From contig CM046875.1 in assembly GCA_025667525.1 (NCBI GenBank), positions 117,356,340 through 117,420,339 of the forward strand: 64,000 bases of DNA, read 5' to 3'. Origin of the DNA: Glebionis coronaria (Eukaryota > Streptophyta > Magnoliopsida > Asterales > Asteraceae). The position numbers and the translations under genes were made by a program. Below, piece after piece: positions 32,135-44,497 of this stretch (position 1 is its first letter; each line of letters begins with the position of its first letter). The notes beneath the pieces are model-generated. The model did not search any database. It worked only from the letters and a program-made list of their open reading frames with translations, and was not told the origin of the DNA.

Positions 32135-32467
32135 ACTTCAAAAATAATTGATATATTTAACAAAATATGTTGACATTTAACATATGTATATATAGTGTTC
32201 AAAAAAAATTAAGGTCGGGAATTTTTTTAAGAGACAAACATAAATTCATTGTATTGTCACACTAATAACTTTAAATGTTAGGGTTGGTGTCACATCAATG
32301 TCAGTAGCTTTGTTTTAATTGATAAGTCACATCTATGCCAATAGCTTTTTTTCTTAAAAACTTTGATTTATGAATATTACTCAATAACAACAAACATACA
32401 ATTTCAACGAAAAAAAATAAATAACAGAAAAACTTATTTTTAACTCTTAGAGATTGACAGCTAACAT
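32135..32467. other. AT-rich spacer
   Basis: 333 bp between the HROB-like start and the Ulp1 stop. I see nothing in it beyond AT-rich sequence; it would hold the HROB-like promoter and the Ulp1 3' end. Confidence 0.5.
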
Positions 32468-35400
32468 TCAAACAAACAAATTCTGTGTAGAGCCACAGTC
32501 CCTTGTATCCTCGCAACGATGGGTATAGAAATTCTTCGACATTTCTTCTCTAACTTGGCGAAAGTATGCATTAGGTTCACCTACTACATAAGGGATTATA
32601 CCTTGAGAAAGGTTGTATATCAACCAACATGTTATTACCCCACAATCCATATAGTTTCCTTGTTGTGGAACTGGAAAATTGACTTCGTTGTAGGATACTT
32701 TGAAATCATGTGGTCTACGTATGCGGTTTTGAAAATAACCTTGACGATACAAAAGGTCGTTCACCACACTTGACCATTCTGAAAATTGCTTCTGTAGGGC
32801 ATCCTTTCGAATATTGCAATGTAATGAGTCTAAGATCGACACCTGGTCAGTAATTAAATTAACTATAGCGGTTACCCAGTGACTACTACCGCAATTGATT
32901 GGCATATACACCTACAAATGTAAATCATTTTTATATACAATTGATTAGTAGAACGCATATCTTTTTATATCACATACTATTAAATGTATGTTACGATGAT
33001 AACATATAAATGGAAATACTTACAATTTGTACGTCATGCCACGATGGGTATGGACACGTCGAACCATTCAAAGTTCCTTTCAAGAACCTATCAAATAAAA
33101 GATAAAAAAACATTTGATCCAGGGTAATACGTTGCAGTCCCGGTTTTAGCAACTGTCCAATCAGCCCCACGCGGTCGACGCCTAACGATCAACTCAATCC
33201 AACAATTAATTTGCTGTTTCAACAAAATTAAAAAATTTCTTTTCAATAGCTACTAAATAAATTGTTAATACTTGAACACTCAAAAAAAACTTACATCATC
33301 TGACAACCAACCAGCCATTACAGAATTACGCTCTGAAAGGCTTATATTGGCAAGGTGAGGAACTAGTTCATACCAAAACGTATCCATAACAGTAAAACCC
33401 TTGACATGACAATCCAAGAATATATCAACCGGGTTCTCCATAAAATCCTCGTATCTAACATACATTTCTCGCTTTACCTAAACATGGCAAACAAATAAAG
33501 AATCGGTTTGCATTAACATAAGATTTTAAAAATATTTAGCTAAAAATATACCTTATCGGGATCTACGTTCTCAAACGAAACAAATTCTTTTGTGGTTGGA
33601 CTTTGATTTTGCAGCTGAAAACAATATTCGCCGTTCTCTTCATCACCCAGATTAAAGGTTGTAATGTTATCGAACACACTCTTATTTTTTGACTTTCCAA
33701 CACGTTTTCCCGGACCTAATTTGGTTGTAGGCGGAAGAGATGTAAATGGGCTCATTTTTTGTGGTCATGGACGACGTGCTCTTCTTTCACGGTCTATCAT
33801 TTCCTGACAATTAATTACAATTTAACACTTTTTTAATTAAACATTTTACATTATTAACTTGTATAAATAATTTAATAATACTAGTGATCTACTTACTGGG
33901 TGTACGCCGCGAATATGACGATGTTGTGAAGAGCTACCCTCAAATGTTCGATCAACCTTAGACCATTGACCAAAACCCTCGTGGGGCATCGGGTTATTCA
34001 TTTCATACCATACTATGACTTGAGGATGGCTTAGCAGGCTGTCCGAACGAAGCGTTTGGAGTCACTTTATAAGACGGCGTATATGGCGACGGAATTCGAA
34101 TATCGTCAAAGAAGTGGCTACCAACTGGGGTAAAATTACCTAAACCATCTTGTTGTTGGTCCTAACATACAATATATTCGAAGTTATTTTTAATTAACAT
34201 AAAAGTAAAAGTAACATGACAATTATATTAAAAAAATAAAAATTACCTCAATGTTAACAAAACCACTATATTGAGTACCAGTAAACTCATTACCGAACCC
34301 ACCAACATCAGATTCATTAACGACATTTTTATTTGGTGAGACTTGGCCACAACCCTGTAATGCCTGCATTAAAATAGTTGGAATAATTATACGTCAAGTT
34401 TTCGATGATAGACATTTACATACATCATGTTAACCATTTACCATAATTTTTGCATTCAATTCTTGGATAGTTCGATCCTTTTCCATCAAAACTAAGTAAA
34501 CGTCTGCTGGTACATCATCACGACTATATCGGTTATCAAACTCAGGTATTTGGGGCGGTTGATGTATCTCATTATTGAAATATCTAAGGCTATCAATCCA
34601 CCAGTTTGTCGACATCTCAACTTCGTCGGGAAACAACCTTTCGTTTGGGATAACACCCCTGCAAAATATTATAAGATTAATTAAACACATATACAAATTA
34701 TTAAATAAATTATTGCCAAATAGGAATGTCTAAGCATCGTAGAACTCACATCAATTAAAGAAGGAATTTGTCTACGAAAAAACTTTTTTTCTCGGAACCA
34801 CCGGACTGATCGAGGATAACCATCAAGTCGTGTGAAATAATCCACCGCATTAACGCTATAAGTCTCCAACATCCAAGCCTGAAAATAAATTGTTTTCAAA
34901 TTATACACGTACTATATTTTAGTTAGAAAAAACACAACATATTACATAGCTTGAAAACCCATGTAAAACCCATTAATTGATACTTGGGTGGTTCTTCGTC
35001 TGGGTCTCTGTCTACATTCGCGTGGTGGTGTTCGGCACGTACGTATACGGCATTCCTTAACTGATTATACAATGTGGACCAAACATACGAACCCCACGGA
35101 TACAAGTTCCATGCATCTAAATTTTCAACTAACCTAAAGCACCATTCTGGAACAATGTAACTAGACTCATGCCCAAGTAGTACCAACTCCAACACAGCTA
35201 TCAACGCAAGCCGTACAGCATCATAGTCATTTAGGTTTTCAAATGCATCGCTTTTAACAAATCTATATAAATCCCTAACAAGTATATGACGAGTATCATA
35301 AGCTGATGAAAAAACACGTCTCCTAAATGGCATTGGCCCCTTTAAATAACTACCATTAAACTGTACACCAAATTTTAAACTGGTCATTAAACAAAATTCT

Positions 35401-35658
35401 TCCCTGCCAAATTTTATAATATGACCACCAACATCATAACATAACGGAACATTTTCTGTCTCTTCTTATACAAAATCCGTTTGACAACAAGCAAGGAAAT
35501 GTATTAAAAGACCAGTCTCTACGCATTCTGGCAAATTCCACAACCAACCAAAACATGATTGCCTAAACAAACGTTCTTTTGGTGTGTTTCTAAATCTTTC
35601 TCTGAAAAACGGTAAGAAGGATAACTTGCTTCTACACGTCAACGTAACACTATAATCC
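32468..35658 (-). pseudogene. DUF1985 and Ulp1-type (C48) peptidase gene, multi-exon, with breaks
   Basis: Read leftward. Exon 35658 to about 34960 encodes a DUF1985-like domain (SKLSFLPFFRERF, FGREEFCLMTSLKFGV, WCFRLVENLDAW). Further exons with GT..AG borders are about 34878-34750 (AWMLETYSVNAVDYF), 34658-34442, 34366-34246, 34160-33898, 33780-33551, 33480-33292, 33215-about 33015, and 32911-32468. The last exon carries the Ulp1 catalytic triad: His in SSHWV, Asp in SILDSL, and Gln/Cys in QQGNYMDCGV. Ulp1 enzymes cleave SUMO or related conjugates; DUF1985 is typical of transposon-linked plant families. In-frame stops near 35467 and 33766, and frame changes near 34030 and 33100, argue for a decayed copy, though splice borders are clean. 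The partial upstream end was not found. Confidence 0.78.
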
Positions 35659-35839
35659 TAAAATTTTACAATAACAACATATCAATAATGTATAACAAAT
35701 AAACATAAAAAATTATTAATGAAATTAAAAATTCATTAAATACCATACCGCCATAAAGTAGAATGAACAAAAAACCACCAACTAGACTCTAGCTGTTCCG
35801 CTATATTTAAATATGCTCGCGAGTATATATAAGAGATTA

Positions 35840-35985
35840 TGATTTAAACATAACATAGTTGCTAAAAACTTCCATTTTTAATAAAACTCGGGTTTTTGGT
35901 TTTGAGAGATTGTGGATTTGGCATAACCTAGCTGCTAAAAACTTCCATTTTCAATAAAACTCGGGTGAAAGGTTTTGAGATATTG
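35840..35985. repeat. Two tandem copies of about 73 bp
   Basis: Both copies share ATAAC(A/C)TAG(T/C)TGCTAAAAA, CTTCCATTTT, AATAAAACTCGGGT and TTTTGAGA, with a handful of differences. The function is unknown. Confidence 0.8.
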
Positions 35986-38210
35986 TGTAGTAGATTCCAA
36001 AGATTCAACCGGAGGGGGCTTATTCATATTCGATACTCGGGAGAAATTGGCTACGATTTCCTTTATGTCAGAAACTTTTACTGTTGCGTCAGAACGGGGG
36101 TCCACTAGTTAGTGTTGCGTCAGATCCGGGCCCACCACCCACAGATGCCTGAATCAGTGTTTTGACTTTTTTTTTAAACCCGTGAAATTGTGACGCGTGG
36201 CAAAATCTAGGTCGTTTTAAATAATTTCCGAGCTTCGTGGCCTTTTACGAAAACCAAGATACTTATGGCCTCTGCCAGACAACTTTCATTAAATATGGCC
36301 TATGTCGTAATTTTCACTATACAAAGTGCATCCGCTTCAAAAGCACAAGCACGTCGTATCAAGTACCTTCAAGCTTGTCGGTCTTAATAAAGTAACTAAC
36401 CGGATCATGTTTTTTTTTTTTTTTTTGTGAACATATTAGTATTAGAAACTAGCAGCTAGGAAAAATTACATAGAAATAAAATTCGGGTTTTTCATCCACT
36501 CTAACTAAGTAAATCTAGCTTTGCATATGAAGCTCATTCTATACACTTTTTACAGTAAGTTCATTTAAATTTTGTTCATGGCTCGAGTTACAGGAGTTGG
36601 AATTACGGTCATAACTGCATAACGCCAAAAAAACAAATGAACTTGTTTTTTGTTTTTTTTTTTTTTTGAACAAAAATGAACTTGTTGAGCTGTTTCATGT
36701 TCGGTATTATCTATCATTTGATAGGTTTTGGGCTTCTAGGCAAATATATGGCCCAATTTATGTGGCCCAATTTGGTTTCAAAGTATGATTTTACGAGAAA
36801 GTTTTTGTTTGTTCTTTTGCTTAAAAGAGAAATTATTGTTTTCCTACTTTTTGTTTCTACATATCCTTCTACTTATGAAATTAAGATAAGTGGAAAGATC
36901 AATGAATGAAATTAAGAGAGAGAACTAGTGCACTACACATATTATATGATTGCATGGGTAGGCATATATGTAGGCATATTTGGTAAGATGATTTAGCATT
37001 ACTCTGCTTAAAAATAAGTACTTCAAAAAATAATACATTTTAAGTCAGCGTTCGGGTTTGCTTAATCATAAAAAACATTATAGGATTATAAAAATAATCT
37101 TAATATAAATTTTCAATCAAGTTCAATTATAAAAGGTTTATATTATATGAGTCTATAAAATTAACGCCTATCAAAGTTCCATTAAATGATTTTTTTTAGG
37201 AAGTTTCTTAGAGGTCTTGGATTCAAAACCTGTCAAGGGCTTCTCAGTCGAAGCGGATAAAAAGCTTAACATAATCAGGCGAGTCTTCGAAGGAAACATT
37301 ATGCCGTTTGAATGTCATTTCACGACTCGACTCACTAACAAATAACATTTGCCAACATTTGCCATTTGAGTGTACAAAATTATTTAATTCAATATAAAGA
37401 TAATTTAGTCAAGTCAAAATAAGCTAGTTAGGATAAGCAACTCCTACATGCTTATGAAAAATCGTCTTGCTTTTTAAAATCAGAAAAACAGACATTGTTT
37501 GGATGAAAAGGTTTTTCTGCATAAAAGAAACAGATAAGCAGAAAAACCCAAACACCTCTAAATTCTAATATCATCTTCATAATCCTATTACTGCCTTGTT
37601 TTTATTTCTCATCTGAAGTGTGTCAAATGCATTCCTATATACACACCCCAAGATAAAATAACTCCATGACAAAGATCAAAGTAACGATGCTTTGGTAAGA
37701 TGTCAGAGTGACAGGGATACGTTTATAAACATATCAACAGGCTAGTGGACAGACATTGTAGTTTTCTTTCAGGCCGATCAGCGATGACCTTGCAATGGTT
37801 TTCTTTGAGTCGTGTTCTCAAAGTGACGAGATCTACACGAATCACCTCAAAGAACTTGCAGTTCTTTTCCGATTCTTGGCTCCTTGCATCATGAGCCAAG
37901 TAAACATACACGGAATACACACTACATCTGTTATGGTTGTCAACTTGACATGACTCGTGATTGTAAGCAAGAAAATATTACTACGTATTAACAGTTTATA
38001 AATAATACCGACCGACTATAGTACTATACACAATATGTTACACTAATGACTAAACCACTGATATTTACAAAGACACACAAATAACCTCCTATATGTATCG
38101 CTAACCTATATACATTTCTTTATCCTTATATTCAAGTATTCAATGACCGGTTATTATCACACATTGTCTTCAATTTAAACCCAACCTGCATTAAGGAAAT
38201 GTAGTGCCAC
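35986..38210. other. Intergenic region
   Basis: About 2.2 kb without a supported gene. It has two long poly-T runs (36411-36426 and 36649-36666), AT-rich stretches and short frames with no recognisable domain. The part left of 38210 includes the presumed 3' end of the cysteine-repeat gene. Confidence 0.5.
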
Positions 38211-39733
38211 TTACACCCATCGACCACCTGTTATGGGCATAGTCACCTGTGGTCCAGAAGGTCCACTTGTGCACCCTCTAAGCATCGCCATTAAACCACC
38301 ACCATGAACCCTGCCTTCTGGTAGCGAGTAGTCAGAATGACCTGTCATCTGGACTGGCAAGAGTCCAGGAATCTGGTTGTCTTGAACCAGCTGACAATGT
38401 AAAGCGCAAAGACCGGTCTTCCCTCTAGCAAACTTATCACACGTAGTCGAAATTTGACCAACCGAAGGTTCAGATAGAACCCATGAGCAGCGTTTCCCGC
38501 CACCATGTGCTTTACAAAAATCAGTGCGACCTTGTGCACTTTTCCCACACCCTTCGTGTTTACATCTTTTGCCACCTCCATGACGAACACAAAAACTAGT
38601 CCGGCCTCTAGCACTTTTAGTACATTCTGCTATCGCGCACCGCTTTCCACCACCGTGACTAACGCAAAAGAGCGTCCCACCATGTACACTCTTTGAACAG
38701 CCGCCGTCAAATGTGCACCTTTTACCACCACCATGACCTTTACAGTAATTAGTACTACCTTCCGCTCCTTTGGTACATCCTAAAAACGTGCATCTTTTAC
38801 CACCACCGTGTGCTTTACAAAACAGCGTGCTCCCTTGAGCTCCTTTAGCACATTCGGGATAGTGGCACCGACGGCCTCCACCATGGGAGATACAAAGACC
38901 CAATATACCTTCGGCACTTTTAGTACAATTGTCCATTTTGCACCTCTTCCCGCCACCATGTCGTATACATAATCCTGACTTGCCTCTAGCAGCATGGGTG
39001 CACCCATCGTGGCTGCATCGCCTACCACCACCATGACCAATACAGTAATCAGTTCGACCTTCCGCACTTTTTGTGCAGCCAAGAAACTCGCACCGCCGAC
39101 CACCACCGTGGGCTTTACAAAACACGGTTTTTCCTTCAGCTCCCTTCTGACAACCATCTCTTTGACACCGCCGCCCACCACCATGTCCAATACAAAACCC
39201 AGATGCACCTCTAGCGCCACGGGTGCATCCAATAAACCGACATTCTTTCACGTTTCCGTTACGCCGTGGTTGTGGTGGAACCAACCCTGAATCAATCGAA
39301 GTAGATCCACCATGAACCAGATCAGGAATCAAAAGAGGTAACTTCCATCTAGACGACGTTGAACCTTCATCCACAAATTGAACCCCTGCTGAGGTCATTG
39401 TACTATTCGTAACACGTGGATTGACATTATAAGTAAACGGGAAAGATGCTAGAGTGAGATCAGAGTCAAATGAGCCACCTCCTAGACTTAACTCAAGGTC
39501 TACTTTGGGTTCTTTGGTTCCCAATGGGGAGAAAAAGGGTAATTTTTCAGAAGAATGTCCTCAATTTCTTTACCCGAAAACATGGTGACGTCCGAGTTCA
39601 CGGAATAACCCAACCCAAGAGACAACGAAGACCCATCTTCCAAATCTAAACTTGCATCCATTAAACCCCTTTTTCTCTTGTTTTCACTCAACGGGATAAA
39701 TGGGCGTCCGTCGGCCATGATCCAAGTACTCAA
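38211..39733 (-). CDS. WRKY19-like / loricrin-like Cys-His repeat protein, with a frame break
   Basis: The likely start is the ATG at about 39718 (MADGRPFIPL) or the one at 39733. The N-terminal part has SLSLGLG. After a one-base frame change near 39505-39545 (A5, T5 and C4 runs) the second frame continues to the TAA at 38211. That part has the EAR-like LELSLGG, then ten repeats of about 24 residues, C-X4-C-X10-C-X2-H-GGG-(R/K)-R, plus an eleventh divergent one, and the conserved end LPEGRVHGGGLMAML. The repeats probably bind zinc. Proteins of this family are named WRKY transcription factor 19-like or loricrin-like in plants although they lack a WRKY domain; the LxLxL motif suggests a repressor role, which is inference. 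The repeat region is intact and shows no stop. The frame break is either a real mutation, a sequence error or a missed tiny intron. Confidence 0.88.
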
Positions 39734-40640
39734 TAGTCAATAACACAAGTTCTTCTATAGTAAAATTAGAACTAAAGGTATTGAAATCCCTCGTATCATT
39801 GGTGTTTCTTCAATTCAAGCAACCACCGCTTACAAAGCCTGAAGTATCACCTCGATCCATTAATGACTTACGCGAATAACTTAATCATATCACAAAAATG
39901 TACCCTTGTATTAATAAACTGCAAGACGAGCCTCCCTGCTCAAATTTAAAAACAAACTCATCAACACGTGACGAAAAACATTTAATCAAAGACAGAACAC
40001 AAACCTTCAATCATAAACCTATTTTCAGTAGCCATAAAACATTCAAATAATCAAGGACATCTTTAAAAACATTTAAAGCCGAAGCAAAAAGAAACTAAAA
40101 AAATGTCAGACCAAACTATAGACCTTAACAGAAATAAGTCGGTCTTGAACAAACAAGCTTAAAGTTGTTTAGCCAAAATTACATTAGATATCTATATCTA
40201 TACTATATATAAATTTTTTCTTTAACCTTAAAAATGATTAATGTTGTTACACTAAATTACCCTTACTTATAAAACTACTGATTACTATCACTTATTCTAT
40301 ATACATAAAAAAAAAATCAGTAAAATAACAGAGCATAATATATCAAGGAAATGATTGATAAAATCACAAAACCAATTCAACTAGACGAACATAGTTAAAA
40401 TTTGAGTAATTAAATAAAAAAGTTTCAAAACACATGATCAATTCATAAGACGGTTTAAAAAAAAAAAAAAAAAAGAAGATATACCTGCAACAAAGTGTGA
40501 TGAATTGGGTGATTGTTGAATAAAATAAAATAAAAGGTGTATATGAAGAAAAAGTGAGGGAGGGTTTATTTAGAGAAGAAACAAGTGCAACAGGTGGTAA
40601 TATCAAAGAAAGAAAGAAAGGGATGGCGGAGATATGTGGA
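39734..40640 (-). promoter_or_regulatory. 5' flank of the Cys-His repeat gene, with a possible 5' UTR intron
   Basis: Minus-strand TTGCAG/GTATATC at 40485-40484 could be a donor and CGTCTTGCAG near 39919 an acceptor, giving an intron of about 560 bp before the ATG. A (CTTT)n tract at 40600-40620 on the minus strand is the kind often found in plant 5' UTRs. A poly-A run lies at 40457-40474. All of this is inferred. Confidence 0.35.
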
Positions 40641-41125
40641 GAAATTTAGTGGAAATTGTTGGGACTATTTTTTATTTATTATGTGGAAATGAAATAAAAA
40701 GGAGGAGGAGGTGGTTTCCACGTGTGTTGATTTATCACTCTTTTTCCCACTCTCACGTGTTTCTTCCTCCACCGTGTAATTTATCACCTTTTAACTTTTT
40801 TTTCATATACGTTTCTTTTGGTTTGGTGTCGACTAGACACCAGTCGCTAAACCTAGCGATTTTTAATTTTTTCTGTCACGTTTTTTTTTTTTATGATTTA
40901 TATCAACTTACTTATTTCAACAAAATGACTTATTTAAAAAAAATTAAAAATAAAAATATTACAGTTAATAAAAAAAAATTACATTTAATAAAAAAACATT
41001 AAAATTAATTAAAAAAACATTATATTTAATTAAAAAACATACATTAAAATTAAAAACATTACATTAAATTAAAAAGCTAATTTATTGATTACATTTGATC
41101 CAAATGTGTTCTACTAGATCGGCTT
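40641..41125. other. AT-rich region ending transposon PIF-1
   Basis: A palindrome GGTGTCGACTAGACACC is at 40828-40844. CCTAGCGATTTTTAATTTTTTC to its right resembles the subterminal part of PIF-2, so the left end of PIF-1 is probably near 40830. From 40950 to 41080 there is an irregular repeat of AAAACATTA and AAATTAATT words. Confidence 0.45.
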
Positions 41126-42333
41126 TTAGGTGTATATGAGCTTGTCGCTAGCTATCTGATGAGTAATTGCAAGCGATTCTTCGTGTGTATTTACCAGATC
41201 ATTATTAGCATGTTGTTCTTCGGGATGAAATGTGGGTGATATTGTCGTCCCATTGTGTTGAATTATCATATTGTGTAATATAACGCATGTGTACATTACG
41301 TCTAATAGTCTATGTCTTGACATTCCTCGGGCCATGTAATTAATCAGCTTACATTTCGTTTTCAATACACCGAATGCTCGTTCCACATCTTTTCTTGTTG
41401 CTTCGTGCTTCGTTTTATACAATCTCCGTTTATGTCAGTCGCCGGCGGATCTTTTATAGACTTAATAAGAACCGACCATTTTAGATATATCCTGTCAGTA
41501 AGATAATATCCCCGCCTATAATACACGTCGTTTGCCACAAATCCCAGTTCTGGTGCTTTCCCTGATTTAAGATCATTGAAAAATAGGGGATTGACGTAAA
41601 TCATTATGTCGTTATTCATTTCGGCTACATCAAAGAACCCATGCCAAATCCATAAGTCTTTAGACACGATCGCTTCTAATAAAATGAAAGGAGTTGACCC
41701 ATGATCACGTCTACAAAATTGAGTTTCGTATGCAACGGGACAATTCTCCCACGGCCAATCTGTACAATCGATACTTCCTATCATCCCAGGCTACCCAGGC
41801 TTTTCCTCGTGATGAGCATATAGTTTCTCTATGTCGGTGTACGTCGGCTTTCGCAAGTACTCTTTACCATATAATTCCATGATGGCCTTACAAAACCTTC
41901 GAAGACACTGACGGGCTGTTGTCGCACCCATTTGCAAATATTCGTCAAGAGCATCAGGAATGGCTCCGTACGCCATTTGACGAATAGCGGAAGTGCACTT
42001 CAACAATGGCGTAAGACATTCTCGACCCGTACAAACCCTCCCATTTCGAAAATAAGAATAGTTATTGCTGACGTCGCGAACAATTCGTAAGAATGGTTCT
42101 CGCTCCATTCGGAACCGCACACGAAATCTCTTCGGGTCATACTGCAACCCATCAGTAAAATAAGCCGCCACTAGACGAATATGCGCACCCTCGTAATCTC
42201 TATGTATGTACGCTCGTTTTTTTAGGGTTTGATGCTTGATAAGCCGATTGAAAAGCTTGCGTAAATACCGTAAGCTCACTCGTAACTTCATCTTCGTCGT
42301 CGGAAGAGTCGGCAAAAAATAATTCATAAGGCA
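41126..42333 (-). pseudogene. PIF/Harbinger-like plant transposase, copy 1 (PIF-1)
   Basis: The original start is the ATG at 42333 (MPYELFFADSS). An A7 run near 42218 adds one base and shifts the frame; the long frame after it encodes FRVRFRMEREPFLRIV, FRNGRVCTGRECLTPLLKCTSAIRQMAYG and ARQCLRRFCKAIMELYG. A TAG near 41789 precedes MIGSIDCTDWPWENCPVAYETQF and the DDE-type catalytic part with DLWIWHGFFDVAEMNND and YYLTDRIYLKWSVLIKSI. Another shift near 41420 leads to the last part (RKDVERAFGVLKTKCKLI, CVILHNMIIQ). This is the plant transposon protein family related to HARBI1. It would cut and join transposon ends; this copy cannot be made intact. Confidence 0.88.
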
Positions 42334-42557
42334 TGTTTGGAGAATTATGAGTTTAATTTGTGTGAAAAATGATTGAATAAATGGGGGTTTTATAAAGATA
42401 GAAGGTTAAATTTAATTTTTTTTAATTCAAATATAACAGTTATATTTCAAACTGTTTAACTCACAAATCGATCATGACTAAGACCTAATTCATGCGATCT
42501 AATGCAGCGAACCGGTCGGCGTAACAGTGCGACCGACTGCGACCGAGTTCGATTGAT

Positions 42558-42572
42558 ACCGTTGTGCCTACC
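42558..42572 (-). repeat. Probable right terminal repeat of PIF-1
   Basis: Minus strand GGTAGGCACAACGGT resembles the GGCTACCTGCAACGGG end of PIF-2. I found no clean partner at the left end, so this is tentative. Confidence 0.4.
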
Positions 42573-42728
42573 TAAAATGAGTCAACCTTAAGTTGCCTCG
42601 AGCGTAAACTCTAGCTTATTACTATCGAGATCTACAAATAAAGATTAACTAGCCTCGCGAGTATAACTAAGTACAAATGGTCGTGTTAAAATTAATTAAC
42701 ATACAAGTTTGAGCCTAAATTTTGATCA

Positions 42729-44494
42729 GGCTACCTGCAACGGGCACGATTTGTGTCGATCGTTAGTTGGTTGCGACCGAGTCGCGTTGTTGCAGCGATT
42801 CGGTCTCTGTGACTCGGTCGACCGAAATCGAACCTACCCACGACCTTGAACATAGCCGTCGAAAAAAAGTTATCGTTGGGGGTTTACGTTGGAAACAAAA
42901 AAAAATTAAAAATTTAAATTTTTACCTTATAAATACCCCATTTAATAAATCATTTTTCATACAAATAAACACACAATTCTCCAAAATACAATGTCTTATG
43001 AATTATTTTTTCCCGACTCTTCCAACGACGAGGATGAAGTTAGAAGTGAGTTTGAGGTTTTTACGCAAGCTTGTGAAGCGGCTTACGAAGCATCAATCCC
43101 AAAAAACGAGTGTATATAAATAGAGATTACCTAGGTGCACATAATCGTCTAGTGGAGGCTTATTTTACTGACGGACCGCAATATGTTGCGGAGACATTTC
43201 GTGAACGGTTCCGAATAGATAGAGCTTTATTCTTACGAATTGTTGACGACTTGAAAGATAACTATTCTTATTTTCGAAACTCAACGGATTGTACGCGTCG
43301 AGAATGTATTTCGCCATTGTTGAAGTGCACTTCCGTTATTTGTCAATTGGTGTACGAAGTCGTGCCTGATGCTCTTGACGAATATTTGTAAATGGGTGCG
43401 TCAACAGCCCGACAGTGTCTTCGAAAGTTCTGTACCGCCATCATGGAATTGATATGGTACATAGTAGTTGCGAAAGCCGACTTATACTGACATGGAGAAA
43501 CTCTTTGCTCATCACGAGGCAAAACATGGGTTTCCTGGGATGATAGGAAGTATCGATTGTACATATTGGTCGTGGGAGAATTGTCCCGTTGCCTACAAAG
43601 CTCAATTTTGTTGACGTGATCAGGGGTCAACTCCATTCATTTTATTGGAAGCGGTCTCCTCTCAAGACATATGGATTTGGCATGCGTTATTTGGTGTAGC
43701 CGGGTTGAATAACGACGTGAATATTTTACGTCAATCCCATATTTTCAATGATCTTAAATCGGGGAAAGCACCTGAACTGGGATTCGTGGCTAATGACATG
43801 CATTATCGTCGTGGATATTATCTTACTGATGGGATATATCCGCAATGGTCGGTTCTTATTAATTTTATAAAATATCCGCCGACGAATGATCACAAATGAA
43901 GATTGTATAAAACGAAGCACGAAGCAGCAAGAAAAGATGTTGAACGAGCCTTCGGTGTATTGAAAACGAAATGAAGGATGATTAATTACCCGACCCGAGG
44001 ATTGTCAAAACGTCGATTATCGGAAATAATGTACACCTGCATTATATTACACAATATGATAATTAAACAAAGGGGGCGGCTATATCATCCATATATTATC
44101 AACACAAAGAACATGCTGATAACGATCCGGTGAATACGCATGAAGAAAGTATACAAATTACTCAGCAGATAATCGACCCACAACTTCATCTCAACCTAAA
44201 ATCCGATCTAGTGGAACACATTTAAACCAACCCGCAATCAATAAATTATCTTTTTTAATGTTATGTTTAATGTTTTTAAATTTATTGTAATATTTTTTTT
44301 ATTTGAATCCTTATTGTAATTTTTTTTTTAAATAAATGTAATGGGTTTTTATGAAATTTAATGTGGTTTAAAAATATTTTTTTTAAAATAGGTCGCACTA
44401 GGTTGATTTGTTGGGGCAAATAGATCGCACTAGGTCGTAGAAGAGAGAAAGCTGAAAAATCAAAATCGCGGCCTAGTCACCGTTGCAAGTAGCC
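42729..44494 (+). mobile_element. PIF/Harbinger-like DNA transposon, copy 2 (PIF-2)
   Basis: 1766 bp bounded by imperfect terminal inverted repeats GGCTACCTGCAACGGG (42729 onward) and GGCTACTTGCAACGGT (minus strand from 44494). A 3-bp target duplication TCA lies at 42726-42728 and 44495-44497. A 3-bp target duplication fits the superfamily, whose usual target is TWA. It lies head to head with PIF-1, 156 bp apart. Confidence 0.85.
42991..44225 (+). pseudogene. PIF/Harbinger-like transposase, copy 2
   Basis: Starts ATG TCT TAT at 42991 (MSYELFFPDSSNDEDE). It is collinear with PIF-1: FRERFRIDRALFLRIVDDL, RECISPLLKCTSVICQLVYE, WIWHALFGVAGLNND, YYLTDGIYPQWSVLI, RKDVERAFGVLKTK. A missing A in the homopolymer near 43100 shifts the frame. 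Stops follow at 43389-43391 and 43897-43899, another near 43972, and there are shifts near 43460 and 43610. The end TAA is at 44223-44225. The homopolymer that broke both copies is the same, but one copy gained a base and the other lost one, so the breaks arose separately. Confidence 0.85.
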
Positions 44495-44497
44495 TCA

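Noticed and set aside
31745..35658. Helitron capture of the HROB-like and Ulp1 genes
   Set aside because: No CTRR end with a hairpin or helicase sequence was found in the window; a Mutator-like carrier is possible but its ends were also not seen.
36676..36909. 77-codon plus-strand frame with hydrophobic start
   Set aside because: AT-rich intergenic DNA next to a poly-T run; no domain or context supports a gene.
37723..37920. 65-codon minus-strand frame in the 3' flank of the Cys-His repeat gene
   Set aside because: No recognisable domain and no splice context; may be chance.
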